A stretch of 64,000 nt of DNA from Platynereis dumerilii (Eukaryota; Annelida; Polychaeta; Phyllodocida; Nereididae). Positions 37,612-49,484 of this stretch are shown here, one piece after another. Below the pieces are notes generated by a model, which had not been told where the DNA came from, did no database searches, and saw only the letters and a program-made list of their open reading frames with translations. Location: assembly GCA_026936325.1 (NCBI GenBank), contig JAPTHN010000001.1, positions 73,588,380 through 73,652,379 of the forward strand, given 5' to 3'. The position numbers were made by a program, and so were the translations under genes. Every line of letters starts with the position of its first letter. Position 1 is the stretch's first letter.

Positions 37612-38269
37612 TATGACAAAAAAACATGGCGAATCTGTTGTAACTCCCTGTAGGAAATTTTGGGCAATCATTAAATTCAGTTTCCCCTCGGAAAATACAA
37701 TATCATGTGAACAATATACATTGCACTTATTTCCCTACCATAATTCACAATGAACTGGGAGATGTCCCATTATAGTTGTTGAAACCACATCCTAGAACCA
37801 TACATTTGAGGATGAGACTGATTAACCCTTGGCTCCTGTCCTGAAAATTGAAAGAAATACATTGAAATAGTTTATAATTTTTCAAGTCACAATCCGTTTA
37901 CCCAAGTCATTATAAATTTTATTATCTCATTAAAGTTTTTAAAGTTTTAGGTATATTGCATGACTATCTGATTATTTGGTGAAAACAAATTAAACTATTG
38001 AGTTAAGAATTACAGACAGCTCCAAGTCTTTCATATTCTACAAACCTTCAATGAAGAATTTTAAGTATATCACTGAGAGAAAATTTAGGGAGTTATAAAT
38101 ATTATATTCATTATTTTTCAGTCTTAAAATTATGAATATATTACAAGCCGCAGAGCCAAGGCTGCAATGTGATGGTTGCCTTTATTAAAAGTTATAAACA
38201 CAATACGACAATACACATTTAGATAATTTCTTAGAAAATGTTAAGAATGGCCAATTTCATCATCCATAA

Positions 38270-38459
38270 GGCCACACATAATTGATCTTTAGCTTCTCGG
38301 ATCTTCTCAAGGCACTTTTTCTAGGGTCGGTCGGTAGGACCAAAAAAAATGGTAAGAAAAACATTTTTTATAAAGTTATTCAAAACTTTTTTTTTTCCAT
38401 CGGCGGAAAAGCTATTGTGTCGGCGGGTCCGCGAAGCTAAGAATCAATTATGTGTGGCC
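38270..38459. mobile_element. Harbinger-type MITE with TAA target duplication
   Basis: GGCCACACATAATTGATCTT at the left is matched in reverse complement at the right end (AATCAATTATGTGTGGCC). The inverted repeats run about 35 bp, including AGCTTCKCGG. TAA flanks both sides (38267-38269, 38460-38462), as expected for PIF/Harbinger. The interior has poly-A/T runs and a GGCGGAAAAGC segment. Confidence 0.8.
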
Positions 38460-38508
38460 TAAGACCATGACATCAAAATAGTAGTATGCCTTTAAACTGC
38501 TCTTTTAC

Positions 38509-38538
38509 CTCAAAGTTGTGCCTCATTTTAAATTTCAT
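38509..38538 (-). CDS. Candidate first coding exon of the TYxxxY-repeat gene
   Basis: ATG at 38538 opens ten codons (MKFKMRHNFE) preceded directly by an in-frame stop, and ends at donor GAG then GTAAAA in phase 0. It joins in frame to the exon starting at 32308, giving a protein of about 259 residues. The 6.2 kb intron and short length make this tentative. Any other phase-0 exon between 32.3 kb and the next gene could be the true start. Confidence 0.3.
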
Positions 38539-38891
38539 TCAGATCTGTTTTCTTCTGTCTGAAATTATAATAAGAACATTTTGTTTAATTACAGCAGTGA
38601 TGTATCAAGAAAACATTGTAAATTTGAAATTGGACAAAACCTGTCTGCTAACCCAAGAAAACATAGAATTCACAACAGGCCTATAAAAGGTGATTAGGTT
38701 CTCAGGCCATGCAGAAAAATCTAACACAAGGTCAAGGATGCAAGATTAATGAAGAAACCTAAATTCATGACGGGACATAAAATTGAATGAAATGTTTATT
38801 TTGGAGAAATAAAGGGGGCTCCTTTTATTTACTTATCTTTTCATTGCATTTCATTTATCTAATATTAGTGTAATTTGCCAGCCCTCAATTA

Positions 38892-40765
38892 CAGTGCCGC
38901 CTGTAAGTAAGTGAAACGCATGACATTGTGCCATTGCATCCAGTGTTCGCGTTTACGCCGTCCCGACCCTAAAATGACTCTTAAATATCTTTTGGGACTC
39001 CATTTTTAAGAAGCATAGAGTCCCAAGGGACGCACAAACTTGCTTGCTTTGATTACAGTCAATTGGATGTCACTCCCTTGAACTTTTTCACAAGTGGGAT
39101 TAAGGATTTGACACCACAAGAGAAGTGTGAAAGTTGATTGCAATTGAGGTGCTTCCAGTCAGTTTAACTGGTCAGGGATGTTTGGTTGATGACAACAAGA
39201 GCAGGTATACTGCCTCCATATCCCCTTGCCCTACACATCTACCTATACCCACCAGAATTCCAATTTTAGTTATGCCAAATATTTCCACCAGGAGCACAAT
39301 TGTGCATACATGTAAGGATGTGGAGACACCTGGGGGTGGAGTTAGCTTTTAAAAATAACATGGCTGCAGGCCAAAAGCACAAGAAAAAGTATTTGGGATG
39401 TGGAAATGGTTATGATATTTATTGATTTATGGTAAGATTTAACAAGGTTAGGGGGGTCTTTGAATGTTGGGAAAGGATGAGCGTTGTGCATGGTGTGGTG
39501 TTTGAGATATTTGATGGACGCCATGACAAGGAGACTAAAAGTACAATCCCCCATAGCATAGCATGGGGGATAATTATTATGCCTAGTGAAGACCAGTCAC
39601 ATTGCTTTCCTTGGTGTCTAAGGAAGAGGACCTTTAATAATTGCACTTCAGACTTAGTATGGTATTAATCTGTTAATTGATATTTTCACACACTTTTAAT
39701 ATTGGTCAACACAAGCATGAATGCAGCATATTAAGCATACATGTACACTTGGGCAGCAATATGTCACAAAAAACATGGCAATTGTGCACTGGTGGCCAGT
39801 GGTGGCCTTGATATACAGTGTAGGAAACACAAGTGATAACTTTCTGTTGAACGTGATGTCACTGCAGCTCATATCAACATGTCACAAACAGACATGACAA
39901 TTGTGCAAGAAGTCCTGTAGGACATGGCCACAGATCATGCTATAGTTACAGAAGGGTGAGTTTTGATTGGGTTGGTGCTAATTATACTTACCTGGTATAC
40001 AAGTGAAGAAAACATTGGTAAAGACACATGCCCTAAATCACACTGAGGACCAGGGACAATCATGCTGAGGACAACAATCAGTAGGTGACATACAAGTGCC
40101 ACATGCTGGCAATGTGCAGTGTACACTAGAGCTGCTGTTGAGCCCAAGCTGACTAGTGACATGACAAAACCGTTGCATTTGTTGTGAATCTCTTTTGATT
40201 TTTTAAAACAATAATCATTTTTCGAAAGTGAGAGACTCCAAAAATTTCAAAGGGACTCCAAATCTAGAAGGTAAGGAGTCCTAGGGACTCCGGTTGGAAA
40301 GTGGCTAATGCAAACACTGATTGCATCAATGCTAAACATCCTCAGCCAAACTGCTTGTGGAGGCATGAATTCTCATCGGATGAAAGGGAAACAAAGTGGG
40401 TCATAAAGGCCGATGTGTGAGGCAAGTGGGATAAAAATAGCAGCCCATTCTCTTCGCTGTAGTCGGAGTTAGGTATGGGTCAAAGTCTTTGATAAGTAAG
40501 TGAACCACCCTTCCCTATGTTTTAACATTGGGCCTGCGTTTCACTTACTTATCAAAGACTTTGACCCATACCTAACTCCGACTACAGCAGAGAAAATTGG
40601 CTGCTATTTTTATCCCACATGCCTCACATATCGGCCTTTATGACCCAAAATGTTTTCCTCTCATCAGATGAGAATTTGTCCTTCCGGAAGCATATTGGTT
40701 AAGGATGTTTAACATTGCTGCAATGGCACAATGTCATGCGTTTCACATACTTACAGGCGGCACTG
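38892..40765. mobile_element. Long hairpin element (TA duplication) split by a hAT insertion
   Basis: CAGTGCCGCCTGTAAGTAAG at the left end is matched in reverse complement at the right end, with TA on both sides (38890-38891, 40766-40767). With the inserted 1.38 kb removed, the element is about 490 bp. It is nearly one palindrome, with arms of about 220 bp meeting around 40520 (for example GACCCATACCTAACTCCGAC and its complement). Near-perfect hairpin elements with a TA duplication fit a Tc1/mariner-type foldback MITE. Confidence 0.85.
38941..40319. mobile_element. Non-autonomous hAT element with 8 bp target duplication
   Basis: The ends are CAGTGTTCGCGTT and the reverse complement of CAGTGTTTGCATT. 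An exact 8 bp duplication, ATTGCATC, flanks the element (38933-38940 and 40320-40327). CAGTGTT-type ends with an 8 bp duplication are diagnostic of the hAT superfamily. Subterminal GGGACTCC words recur near both ends. No transposase frame is present. It interrupts the left arm of the hairpin element at 38892-40765. Confidence 0.9.
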
Positions 40766-41328
40766 TACATGCAACATGGGAGCATCTAGTACTGAATCGA
40801 AGTGGTCCATGGGGATGAACAAAATAGAGATACCTTACTGAATGTTATAATAAAGGAATGACCCACAAGCAATTTTGAGCATTAGAAATTAGCTTAATTA
40901 CTGCATCAAGAACTCTTACATCATCTGTATGTACAAGTGTTATTCATGCACAACTGTTGATTGAAATAAATCTGAATGAATGACTGCAGGAGTTCACTTA
41001 ATGAAAATTCTCCTGGTCTGAAATCAAGGAAAAAACTGTTAAGCCTATGTCTTATCTTATCGACTCCAACAACATACCGAACAGCTAAAGAAAGTTGTCA
41101 AAAACATAGTGTCGATTTTACATTTGATAACTTTGTACTGTTGTTCTGTGTTTGAGAAAAAAGTTCTTCAGAAATCAGAATGAGCAAGCTGAAAGATGTC
41201 AAACCCAAGGCCTCAACAGAAATAGGAATCATTCCTGAATTCAGTAGCTTCAAAATATCAATCAGCGGCATAAGTTCTGTATATACTCACTGATTGATCC
41301 ATTGAATGTCATTAAGTGTGATGAAGAT

Positions 41329-41413
41329 TCATAAGAGTTTCAATGACCTCTGACGAGCATGAACGTTCAACTTCAATCTGTACAATTCATGTTCAACGTA
41401 GCTCCTATATCCA
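41329..41413 (-). CDS. Unrecognised 135-residue protein, last exon
   Basis: After acceptor CGTCTTACAG (phase 2 in), the exon encodes GYRSYVEHELYRLKLNVHAR and ends SLKLL at a TGA. The strongly basic, helical C-terminus looks coding. It joins in frame to either the exon at 42177-42226 or the one at 43695-43774. The six-exon reading totals 408 coding bases, 135 residues. Confidence 0.75.
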
Positions 41414-41898
41414 CTGTAAGACGAAAATAATAAATAAATTATAACCATGATCACAGTGGCAAAAGTAATCCTCATTCAGGATTTTTTTTAAACGTTATTT
41501 GTAGTGCTCAGTTAAAAAAAATTGTAGTTTTCGATGTCAGTACAAGCTCTGGTTTGTCTGCACTCTACACGTATATCATTTGACATCATACTGGTTCTTT
41601 TTTCAATCAAATAAATTTTATTTGGCACAAACAATTTTCTAAAATCCCAGAGAAGAACCATGAAATCCTTTCTGGTCCCAAGTATATGACTCTTAAATTA
41701 AATGATACCAGATTTTTTATATTAATTAAATATATATGCATGTACTGATTTATTAAACCTGTACAATGTACATGTATGCCAAAGAATTTCCCATCTGGGA
41801 CAATAAAGTTTTAACTATCTTCAATCTATCCATTAGTATCCAATTCATGATTCAGTTCTAAATTCTTATCTATGATTTGAGTCTGTGAAAATTAGTAA

Positions 41899-42063
41899 GG
41901 CCAAACATACTTAATTTTCAGCTTCTCAGATCAACAGACCGAAAAGACTTTCTACGCAGGAAAAAAAAGGTGCTGAACAATCAGTTTATTTTTGAGAGAT
42001 TTTTACCGCCTTCCACTGACCTTGAAAGGCTTTCAGAAGATCCAAGAAGCTAAAAATCAGGCC
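41899..42063. mobile_element. Harbinger-like MITE, relative of the 38.3 kb copy
   Basis: GGCCAAACATACTTAATTTT and AGCTTCTCAGATC at the left match the right end in reverse complement (GATCCAAGAAGCT...CAGGCC). TAA precedes the left end; the right flank is degraded. The termini are close to those at 38270-38459, so both belong to one family. Confidence 0.65.
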
Positions 42064-42176
42064 TCACAGGAGTATATATACCTTATTAGCACTACAATTA
42101 GCTATGAGAAATACATGATATAAGAATATCTGAAAATCTAATGAATTAAGTTCCCAACACAAACCTCTCAACTCAC

Positions 42177-42226
42177 CCAGAGAGCTCTGTCAACACTTTC
42201 CGTCTGGGAGCACCCAAAGAAGAATC
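42177..42226 (-). CDS. Unrecognised 135-residue protein, short exon
   Basis: This 50 bp exon (phase 0 in, phase 2 out) lies between acceptor TTGACCTTTAG and donor CTGG then GTGAGT. It encodes DSSLGAPRRKVLTELS. Its phases match the exons at 44707-44778 and 41329-41413 exactly. The basic RRK cluster would lie in a linker before the C-terminal helix. Confidence 0.65.
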
Positions 42227-43462
42227 CTAAAGGTCAAAAGCATTCCATCTTGAAGCAATTGCTACAGCTGTACATGTTTCTGTGAAAGGCATATATCTGT
42301 GTTTTAGTCCTTTAACTCCAAACAAAAGTCTGCTCACTGCAAGAAAAAGAAATGTTAATTAAATCAAATTATCTGCATAAAAACAAAAATCCGGAGATTC
42401 AAAGCTTGCCGTTTTGGTATTATATGGAGTGGGTGATAGTGATATCCATGTATAATAGTCATCAATACTTAGTACTTACTGGATTCATGTTAAGCATAAT
42501 TGTGGATAGTAGGAAAAATACAAGAAATTCACAAAAAATGTTTTTGAAAAAGATAATGCAACATGTAATGCCTTTTGTCACAGGCCCACCCCTGTATTAG
42601 TCAAAGGATATTCAGTATAATTTTAAACAGACTTAAAGTCAGTCCAGGCGACTGCCTGTGCTTTTGTAATCAAGGAAATGACAATGCTACTTGACATGCA
42701 TATATTGCCAGAGTAAATGCCAAAAAAACATCAAATTCTGAAAGGTCTGACAGAGTCAAGAAACATCAAGAACCTGATTCAGTGATTGTTTAAAATATAT
42801 TGAAATAAAACCAGACAAGAAATTTCGTTGAGTGTAACACAGCTTTTGTAAAATTGTAAATTATATTGTTGTCCTACTTAATAAATCTCCATAAAGTAAC
42901 AGAATCAATACAAATGAGTAATTTTTGATATCACAAAGCAAAAACATTGGCTTTTGTATGGACATGCGAATAAGTGAGAGAGCATTCTTTTTGGACCCTT
43001 TTCTGACTGCAATTTACCATGCGCTAAATGGCATAAGTAGATTGAATAGGTTACCATCAATCTTCTAATGAGTAAAATCATCCCTTTCACAGGCAAAAGT
43101 TTCAAAACTTTCTTTTGTCTGACGATTTCCAAACATTTTCATGTAAAGCAGTGTACTGGATCTTTGCCAGCAACCATGCTTTGTGAAAGTAGTTTGGCGT
43201 AGTAATATGGACAGCTGTTGTGCGACCTGATCTTGTGATCTGTCCAACACAGATCGAATGATGTTGACCCAATTCGATTTTCCGGGGACTGTCAGCATTC
43301 TGCTGCCACTTGTCAGTCTCGAACAGAGACAGAGGCCTATAAGTAACTTCCCAAAATGATTAAGTAAATATTTGTTGAAGTTTACCAATTTAGTGTAAAT
43401 ATTTGTTGAAGTTTACAAATTTATTGTTTATTGTTTACCATTAATTTTTGAGAAACCAAAAT

Positions 43463-43690
43463 TTGAGAAATACATCATAAATCCTAATTTTCCCAGTTTT
43501 TTGGTTTTTATGAAAATGTCACAAGATAGGCCCTCCAAATGAGTTTAGTCATTTAAAAAGGTATAACTTAGACACCTAAATGCAAAATTCCACAGTATAA
43601 CTCCAAAATTGACGGAATCATGGAGCATTGAAAAAATAACATTTTTTCACATTTTTTTGCCGAATTTACTGTTATCAATTTTTGCAAGAT
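43463..43690 (+). repeat. Dispersed repeat, copy 2
   Basis: Second member of the family described at 35114-35340, same orientation. Confidence 0.7.
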
Positions 43691-43694
43691 TTAC

Positions 43695-43774
43695 CTTGTA
43701 CTGGTCTTCAAGATGCAAAGGGGGAATCGATGCTTGAAGGCAGCATATCCATTAATGTTATTTTTACTCTCCAC
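43695..43774 (-). CDS. Possible alternative exon of the 135-residue gene
   Basis: This 80 bp segment is bounded by acceptor CACTGTTTCAG and donor AAG then GTAAAT, phase 0 in and phase 2 out, the same class as the exon at 42177-42226. It encodes 26 residues, VESKNNINGYAAFKHRFPLC and on. It joins in frame from 44707-44778 to 41329-41413 but cannot be used together with 42177-42226 without changing frame. It may be a mutually exclusive exon or a chance match. Confidence 0.45.
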
Positions 43775-44343
43775 CTGAAACAGTGAAAGATGAATGATTG
43801 TTAATTAAATGTATGAACTTGCCTTCAACTAATTTTATGAACTATATTATAAGGCAGCACAATTGCAATTGATAGAAAATGTATTGTTTATCAAGATATC
43901 AAGTAATGCAATAAAATTATCACCTAAAGTGCAATAAATTATTTCTAGATAATTTTCACTAGTTTTGACAAACAGTTTGGTCATCCTGACCAACTGAAAA
44001 AAGCTTCGGACCAGTGAAATTCTACTGAAAAATGAATAATCAACATGTTAATTTGTGTGCTATCCAAGTTCAGACAAGGACGTTCTGAAAGCCATTCCTC
44101 ATGCATATCACACTGCTAGTGCTGCTTTGAATCACTTATCATGCAGCACAACCTGAGTATATTATATAACACACAAGTAATTTCATTTGTCTGTAACTAA
44201 TCAGTACGGTACTTTAAAATTAAAATAATTTATTTCATTTACCTAAAAGATCAAAACCTTAAAATAATTTTGTTTTGACATACCATGAAAATGTCATGTA
44301 CAATAGCTGTCGCATATGTTGTAGTTAGCGTTAAACATCGGTT

Positions 44344-44408
44344 TTAAAACTCCTTGTTGCTCGCATGCATGTCATCCAGCTTTAGCATCCAGTTCTGCTG
44401 CTGTCCTG
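44344..44408 (-). CDS. Possible alternative last exon of the 135-residue gene
   Basis: After acceptor TTCTTTTCAG, a frame reads GQQQNWMLKLDDMHASNKEF then TAA. It is in frame only if the preceding exon uses the donor two bases earlier (TTAG then GTGTAA, ending at 44709). That would give a shorter product of 111 residues. The two overlapping GT donors make the choice uncertain. Confidence 0.35.
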
Positions 44409-44706
44409 CTGAAAAGAAAGTAAAAACGATTTTTTTAACGTGCAATTTTTTAAAACAATTTCGGATTACAACAGAAAATGCTGAAGCTGAGCAAATACTT
44501 TGATACCATAGGTGTATAGGGGGCACATTAAACTTTCATTTAAGCCTGCCATCCAAAATGTGGACAAAAAATTTTTGAGATATCAAGGAAATAATCATTG
44601 CTGATTCACCGTGTCCTCATTCCCCCTACTACTTTTTCTATATTTCTCATGACATAGACCAATAAGAATGGACATCACAAAGTTCATATTACATCGCAAA
44701 ACTTAC

Positions 44707-44778
44707 ACCTAAGAAACCCTCTTTGAGTGGCAGGAATGTCTCGAAGGGCAAGAAGTACGAATCGGAGATCCGCGACAC
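44707..44778 (-). CDS. Unrecognised 135-residue protein, internal exon
   Basis: This 72 bp exon (phase 0 to phase 0) has acceptor AATTATTTTCAG and donor GGT then GTAAGT. It encodes VSRISDSYFLPFETFLPLKE then GFLG. The hydrophobic/aromatic FLPFETFLPL core suggests a folded segment. A second donor two bases upstream is possible (see 44344-44408). Confidence 0.8.
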
Positions 44779-45113
44779 CTGAAAATAATTAAAAAGACAG
44801 TTACTAAAACATTGGGGCATTAAATATTGTTACGGATGGACTGATGATTGAGGCTTAACTTTCTGTATTTATACACTTTAGTAGACACAGCAAAGAAAGG
44901 AAAGATGACAGAAACTACAGTCCCACAAAGGCCCAACCGCCGGCCACCCAGAGGAATCAGCCAGAGCTGAAATCGAAACCCGAGACCCAGCAAATGGAAG
45001 TCCAGACTGTAACCTGTATACAACTGAACTCTTCTTCTCTAAATCATGCAAAAAGATAATATTATAATAACTTTATTTCATTTGTATAAGATTTGTCAAA
45101 ATTTTAAGCATAC

Positions 45114-45190
45114 CTCATCAAAAGTGGCTCCGTACTTTTCGCAAAGGGTGGAAAGAAATATTTGCTGCGATCCTACGACTTCCAGCAACT
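45114..45190 (-). CDS. Unrecognised 135-residue protein, internal exon
   Basis: This 77 bp exon (phase 1 in, phase 0 out) has acceptor CATGATTTCAG and donor GAG then GTATGC. It encodes LLEVVGSQQIFLSTLCEKYG and then ATFDE, with a helix-like pattern. Both phases fit the neighbouring exons. Confidence 0.8.
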
Positions 45191-45818
45191 CTGAAATCAT
45201 GAAGATGGGATTTTAAATTGGCAAGGCCTTGATTCAAGCATCTATGCAGGGCAAACGAAAGATCCCAGAAGTTAACAGGCTCAGTCAGAGTATGGTGCCT
45301 TTGAATTTACTAGAGACAAGACCATGACCAATCCAAACAGACAAGAAGGTCCATGGTTTGAGTAATAAAACATGTTTCTTGCCAACAAAAGACCCTAATT
45401 TTAGGAAAATAACTTACTCGATGGAGCCTTGAGCCAAAGGGAAGCAGTCTGAGCCATCACGAGATAATACAGCACAGCAGATTCATAAAGCAATCACCTT
45501 TCAAGTAGACGAAGTGCATCCAACACAATTTCTTCTGAGCATGGTAAATACTAATCGTACGGAATAATATTTCTAGCATTTCTGAAGCCGAGAAGGCAAA
45601 TTATTAAAGTTTGTCATTAATTATATCTATAAACTCACCAATTCCAATTTTAAGAAACAGAGAAAGGATAGCACAATAATGCCACAGTTACATGTATTAG
45701 AATTTAGTTGGGTAAGATATTTGTTTGAAATAATACTGCACAAAACCATCGAGAACATGTTGAATACTCATAAACCAAGAACCAAGTGCTTCAAAAATGA
45801 AAGCACAGTTGCACATAC

Positions 45819-45875
45819 CCATTTTCCAGAAATCCATTGGAACTTCCATTCTGTTGAAAAATGTCTTCAAACATC
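45819..45875 (-). CDS. Unrecognised 135-residue protein, internal exon
   Basis: This 57 bp exon (phase 1 in, phase 1 out) has acceptor CGATTTTCAG and donor ATGG then GTATGT. It encodes CLKTFFNRMEVPMDFWKM, rich in aromatics and methionine. It links exactly in phase to 49485-49551 and 45114-45190. Confidence 0.8.
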
Positions 45876-46979
45876 CTGAAAATCGTATAAATGGGGAATA
45901 AATCATAGTAATATTCAGTTTTGGACCTATTATTTAGCAGGTACTAGTCCACAAAGCCGAAGTCCTTATCATCATAAATGTAATATTTTTCAAATAAAAT
46001 TCTCTAAACGTGATTTTAAAATTTTTACAATCTTACCAACTACAAATTCACAATTTTAGATGATTGGCAACAATTTAACATTAACCAAATTGTGATCTAA
46101 ATAACCATTTTAATCGAACAATCCTGCAAGTAATGGTTTCATGTGTGTATTCACCTTCATGCAAATGGCTATTATTAGAAATTGAAAAATAACTAATTAT
46201 ATTCACACCAGTAAAGTTATCAAAATAGACATCAAGTAATAAAGTACTGTGTTCCTGTGACACAGATTTATCTAATCAGCAAAAAAGCATGTTTCTGGGA
46301 CACACAGAAGCAGAGAATGATGCATTTATTCATTTGCTAATGATTAGGCGAATTTATTAAATCGATTAACAGGTAATAATTTCATAACGTCACATGAAAG
46401 GTAACTGCTGAGTGCAACAAAATACAGACAGGTTGTTGATGTTTAGATCTTTCACAATAGTTTCACTACAATTGTTGATTTGACTGTCTGGATACGAGGC
46501 AATAAACTGCTACATTTTGTTGCGCCTCAAAAGGTCATGAACCTGTCTCATTTTTTAATCAAAGAATTTATTTTTATAGGCCTACTGCAGTTATTCCAAC
46601 TCAGATTCCAACTCAGATTTTTACCTCAAACTCCAAAGAATCAAAGGTGCATTAAATCATCACTTATCATCAATGAACTTGCTGCGGCTGAATGATGTCC
46701 ATCTATTGCAATTAAAAGTTGTTACAAAAGGCAAAAAAGTAACAATTGGTGTATCTATGCAATACCTGAATCATCGAATGAATGATTAAATCAACAAATT
46801 AATATAATTAATAATCAATAAAAAATTCAATTTATATTGTGCAATGAACTGAAAATAAACGTTTTGGCATCTTCGGGGGTGGCCGTTTCGGTGATTGGCC
46901 GTCAATCCTGTTGGCCGTCTGAGAAATTGGCCGCTCTAGATAATTGACCGTCTTGAATTTGGTCATAATGTTCTCCATA

Positions 46980-47125
46980 CCGTCAAGTCGTGGACAAACC
47001 AACTGGTAGACAACCAACTGGTAGACAACCAACTAGTAGACAACCAACTAGTAGACAACCAACTAGTAGACAACCAACTAGTAGACAACCAACTAGTAGA
47101 CAACCAACTCGTAGACACCAGGTAG
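46980..47125 (+). repeat. 15 bp minisatellite
   Basis: The unit GTAGACAACCAACTA is repeated about eight to nine times, some copies with CTGG or CTCG variants. The period is a multiple of three, so an open frame of repeated TSRQP results; it is not taken as a gene. Just upstream, TTGGCCGTC-like words are also loosely repeated. Confidence 0.9.
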
Positions 47126-47234
47126 GCCTACTACCAACTAGTAGACATCGAACTTGCAAGGATCACCAAGTTGTAGACACAGACTTTTTGGTCAGTTTGA
47201 TAGTAGTTTTTTGCTTAGCAGATGTGGCCTATAC

Positions 47235-47465
47235 CAGGGTTGGGTTCAAATACAGATAAAAGTATTTAAATACAAATACAAATACTTTCAATCTTTCTAA
47301 ATACAAATACAAATACAAATACAGTTGAGCTCAAAAGTATTTAAATACAAATACAAATACTTTCAATTCTTTCAAATACAAATACAAATACAAATACTCA
47401 AATTTTGAAAGTATTTAAATACAAATACAAATATATTTGCAAATATATTTGAAAATACTTTCAAT
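47235..47465 (+). repeat. AAATAC low-complexity repeat
   Basis: AAATACAAATACAAATACTTTCAA and GTATTTAAATAC words recur five or six times. The block starts with GGGTTGGGTTCAAATAC, a known type of repeat boundary in invertebrate genomes. It is non-coding. Confidence 0.8.
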
Positions 47466-49484
47466 AATTCTGTCTTAGAACTTCAAACTTGTCTTTTTAA
47501 ATTGTTTCCAATCTAACTCTAGCTAATGTTTATGAATACAACAAACTGTTATGGGTCTGTAGGTTATATACAGTTTTAACAAATAATAATAATTATGTTA
47601 ATGTTCTTTTGGGGATAGAATAATCAAGTCAGATTCATTAAAATCCCGTGTGTTTGTTCTATATGCCACATTTGTTTCATTAAAATACCTGTTTTCAGTA
47701 CCAGTAATTCGTTGAATGTTTGAATAGGAAAATTTGTGAAAAATGAAGCACAATAAAAAACTAGAAGGCAAACCAGTTTGCTATGGCCGTACGGGAGCCT
47801 TTGTCAGACCTAGAGGGAGCGATATTGGCAGCGATTGTTGGACTTCGACCACTTGGACATTTCACCGCCGCCAGTAGTGGGACTTCAAAAAAGATAAATT
47901 CGAGACGTTAACCCAACATTGCCTTGTACAGTAGCTATCTCAGCAGTGGTGATGACTTTACGTGCTTCAGATACCCTAGCTAACACAAATTAACTTCAGT
48001 TTGAACGCCAGATGAAGGGATGACCCCAGAAGAAAAACCAATGCATTTTCTTTATGAACGGTAAACGGCAACCATTTAATTTCCAGGGTGGCTTGGGATT
48101 TTCCTCGGGGTGAAATTATTTTTTTTTACAGTGACGATGGCAGTATCTATTTATTTCAAGTCCTCAAATATTCATTCCAAAAGCAAGCAAGATATTAAAA
48201 AAATACCCCTGGCCAAAAAGAATTTAGTTATGACTGAGGGGCAAATCGATCGTGAAGATTTAGAAATTTAGCTTAGTATAGTTTTCACACACAATTTACA
48301 ATTTTATCTTGCTAATTTCTGTTATTTTCTCTGTATGAAAAAAAAACTTTTATGCAATTCACAGCAACTTCAAGACAGTCAATTAATTTCTCTTATCTAG
48401 AAACAATCAGGGTCAATTAACTAATCACAAAGAAAAATATGTGATCTAACTGGTTCCAGCTATAGCCCTATCAGTCACAACAAGCAAATATCTGTCTGAC
48501 TCGTCCCTGTCCACATATCAGTGGACAAGCACTCAGTGAGTGACGTCACACAGCGTTTGTGAATGAGCGGATGTTGATTACATTGTTCTCTCGACCAATC
48601 AAATCACAGAAAGCGGTACTAGCTACCTAAGGTCATGAAATGCTGTGGATCCCAGATTGAATATCTGTATACTAGATCTGCCACTAGGGGCGCTGAAACA
48701 TCAAATAGCACGGCTTCTTCTTCTTCTTCTGTAACGCTCTTCCGTCCGTTAGGACATAGCGCAGCTCCGGAGAGCCATGACTTTTTTGATTATTTAAATC
48801 AGGGAGAATGAAATTCTCCCTGAAAGTAGCGAGGAGTCACCCTACGCTGCCGGCTTTAATTGTTTTCAGCTGTTTTGTCTACTGTAGGGCTTCTTGAAAG
48901 TGGATGACTTGTGAAAAATTGTTGACTGGGCTTTCAAAGTTCAAAAAGGCATTCGTTGCTAAGTGCCAGAAAAAGGCCTCCGCCGATTCTTGAAATTTCC
49001 TTGTTTTCAGTGCCTCCAATTGTCACAATTCATAGCAGAAGACGATCACGAAGTCTAAACTGCTTTAGGCAACACACTTTGATGTTACAAGACCCGAAAT
49101 AATTCATAAAGTCAGTAGAAAAACATCTGCTGAATTTGTTGACATGTCGTCATGATGAACGTCGCCAACTATAATTAAAATAATATAAATAGCACGGCGC
49201 CATAGCCTGCAAACCACCAGTGGTTGAAAAAATTTTATGTATCATATAGGCCCTATACCAGAAATAAATAGAAGTCATCAGTCATAGACTCATACCTGCT
49301 AAGGAAACAAGCACTTTAATTGCAGGGCACAGTTGAAAACTCAACATAGAACAACAAAACTGACATCAAAATGTTCAGAAAAAGGACTTCTCCTGAAATA
49401 CGGCCCTCTGGGTCACAACATCAGTGGCGAACTATTTAAGTCACTGTGACCAACTGTCAATAAATCCCTGAAATATCCACTCAC

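Noticed and set aside
43065-43388. Open frame of 107 codons on the minus strand
   Set aside because: It has no consensus splice sites in phase with the neighbouring exons and no recognised motif; left uncalled.
45418-45457. Possible first exon MAQTASLWLKAPS with donor GTAAGT
   Set aside because: It joins in frame to 45190, but the exon at 45819-45875 does so too and connects to a further upstream exon. The latter gives the better model; this could still be an alternative start.
46990-47259. ORF with repeated TSRQP
   Set aside because: Produced by the 15 bp minisatellite; the flanks have no coding character.
48760-48860. Short hairpin around GGGAGAATGAAATTCTCCC after a TTC microsatellite
   Set aside because: Too short to assign to an element or RNA gene.
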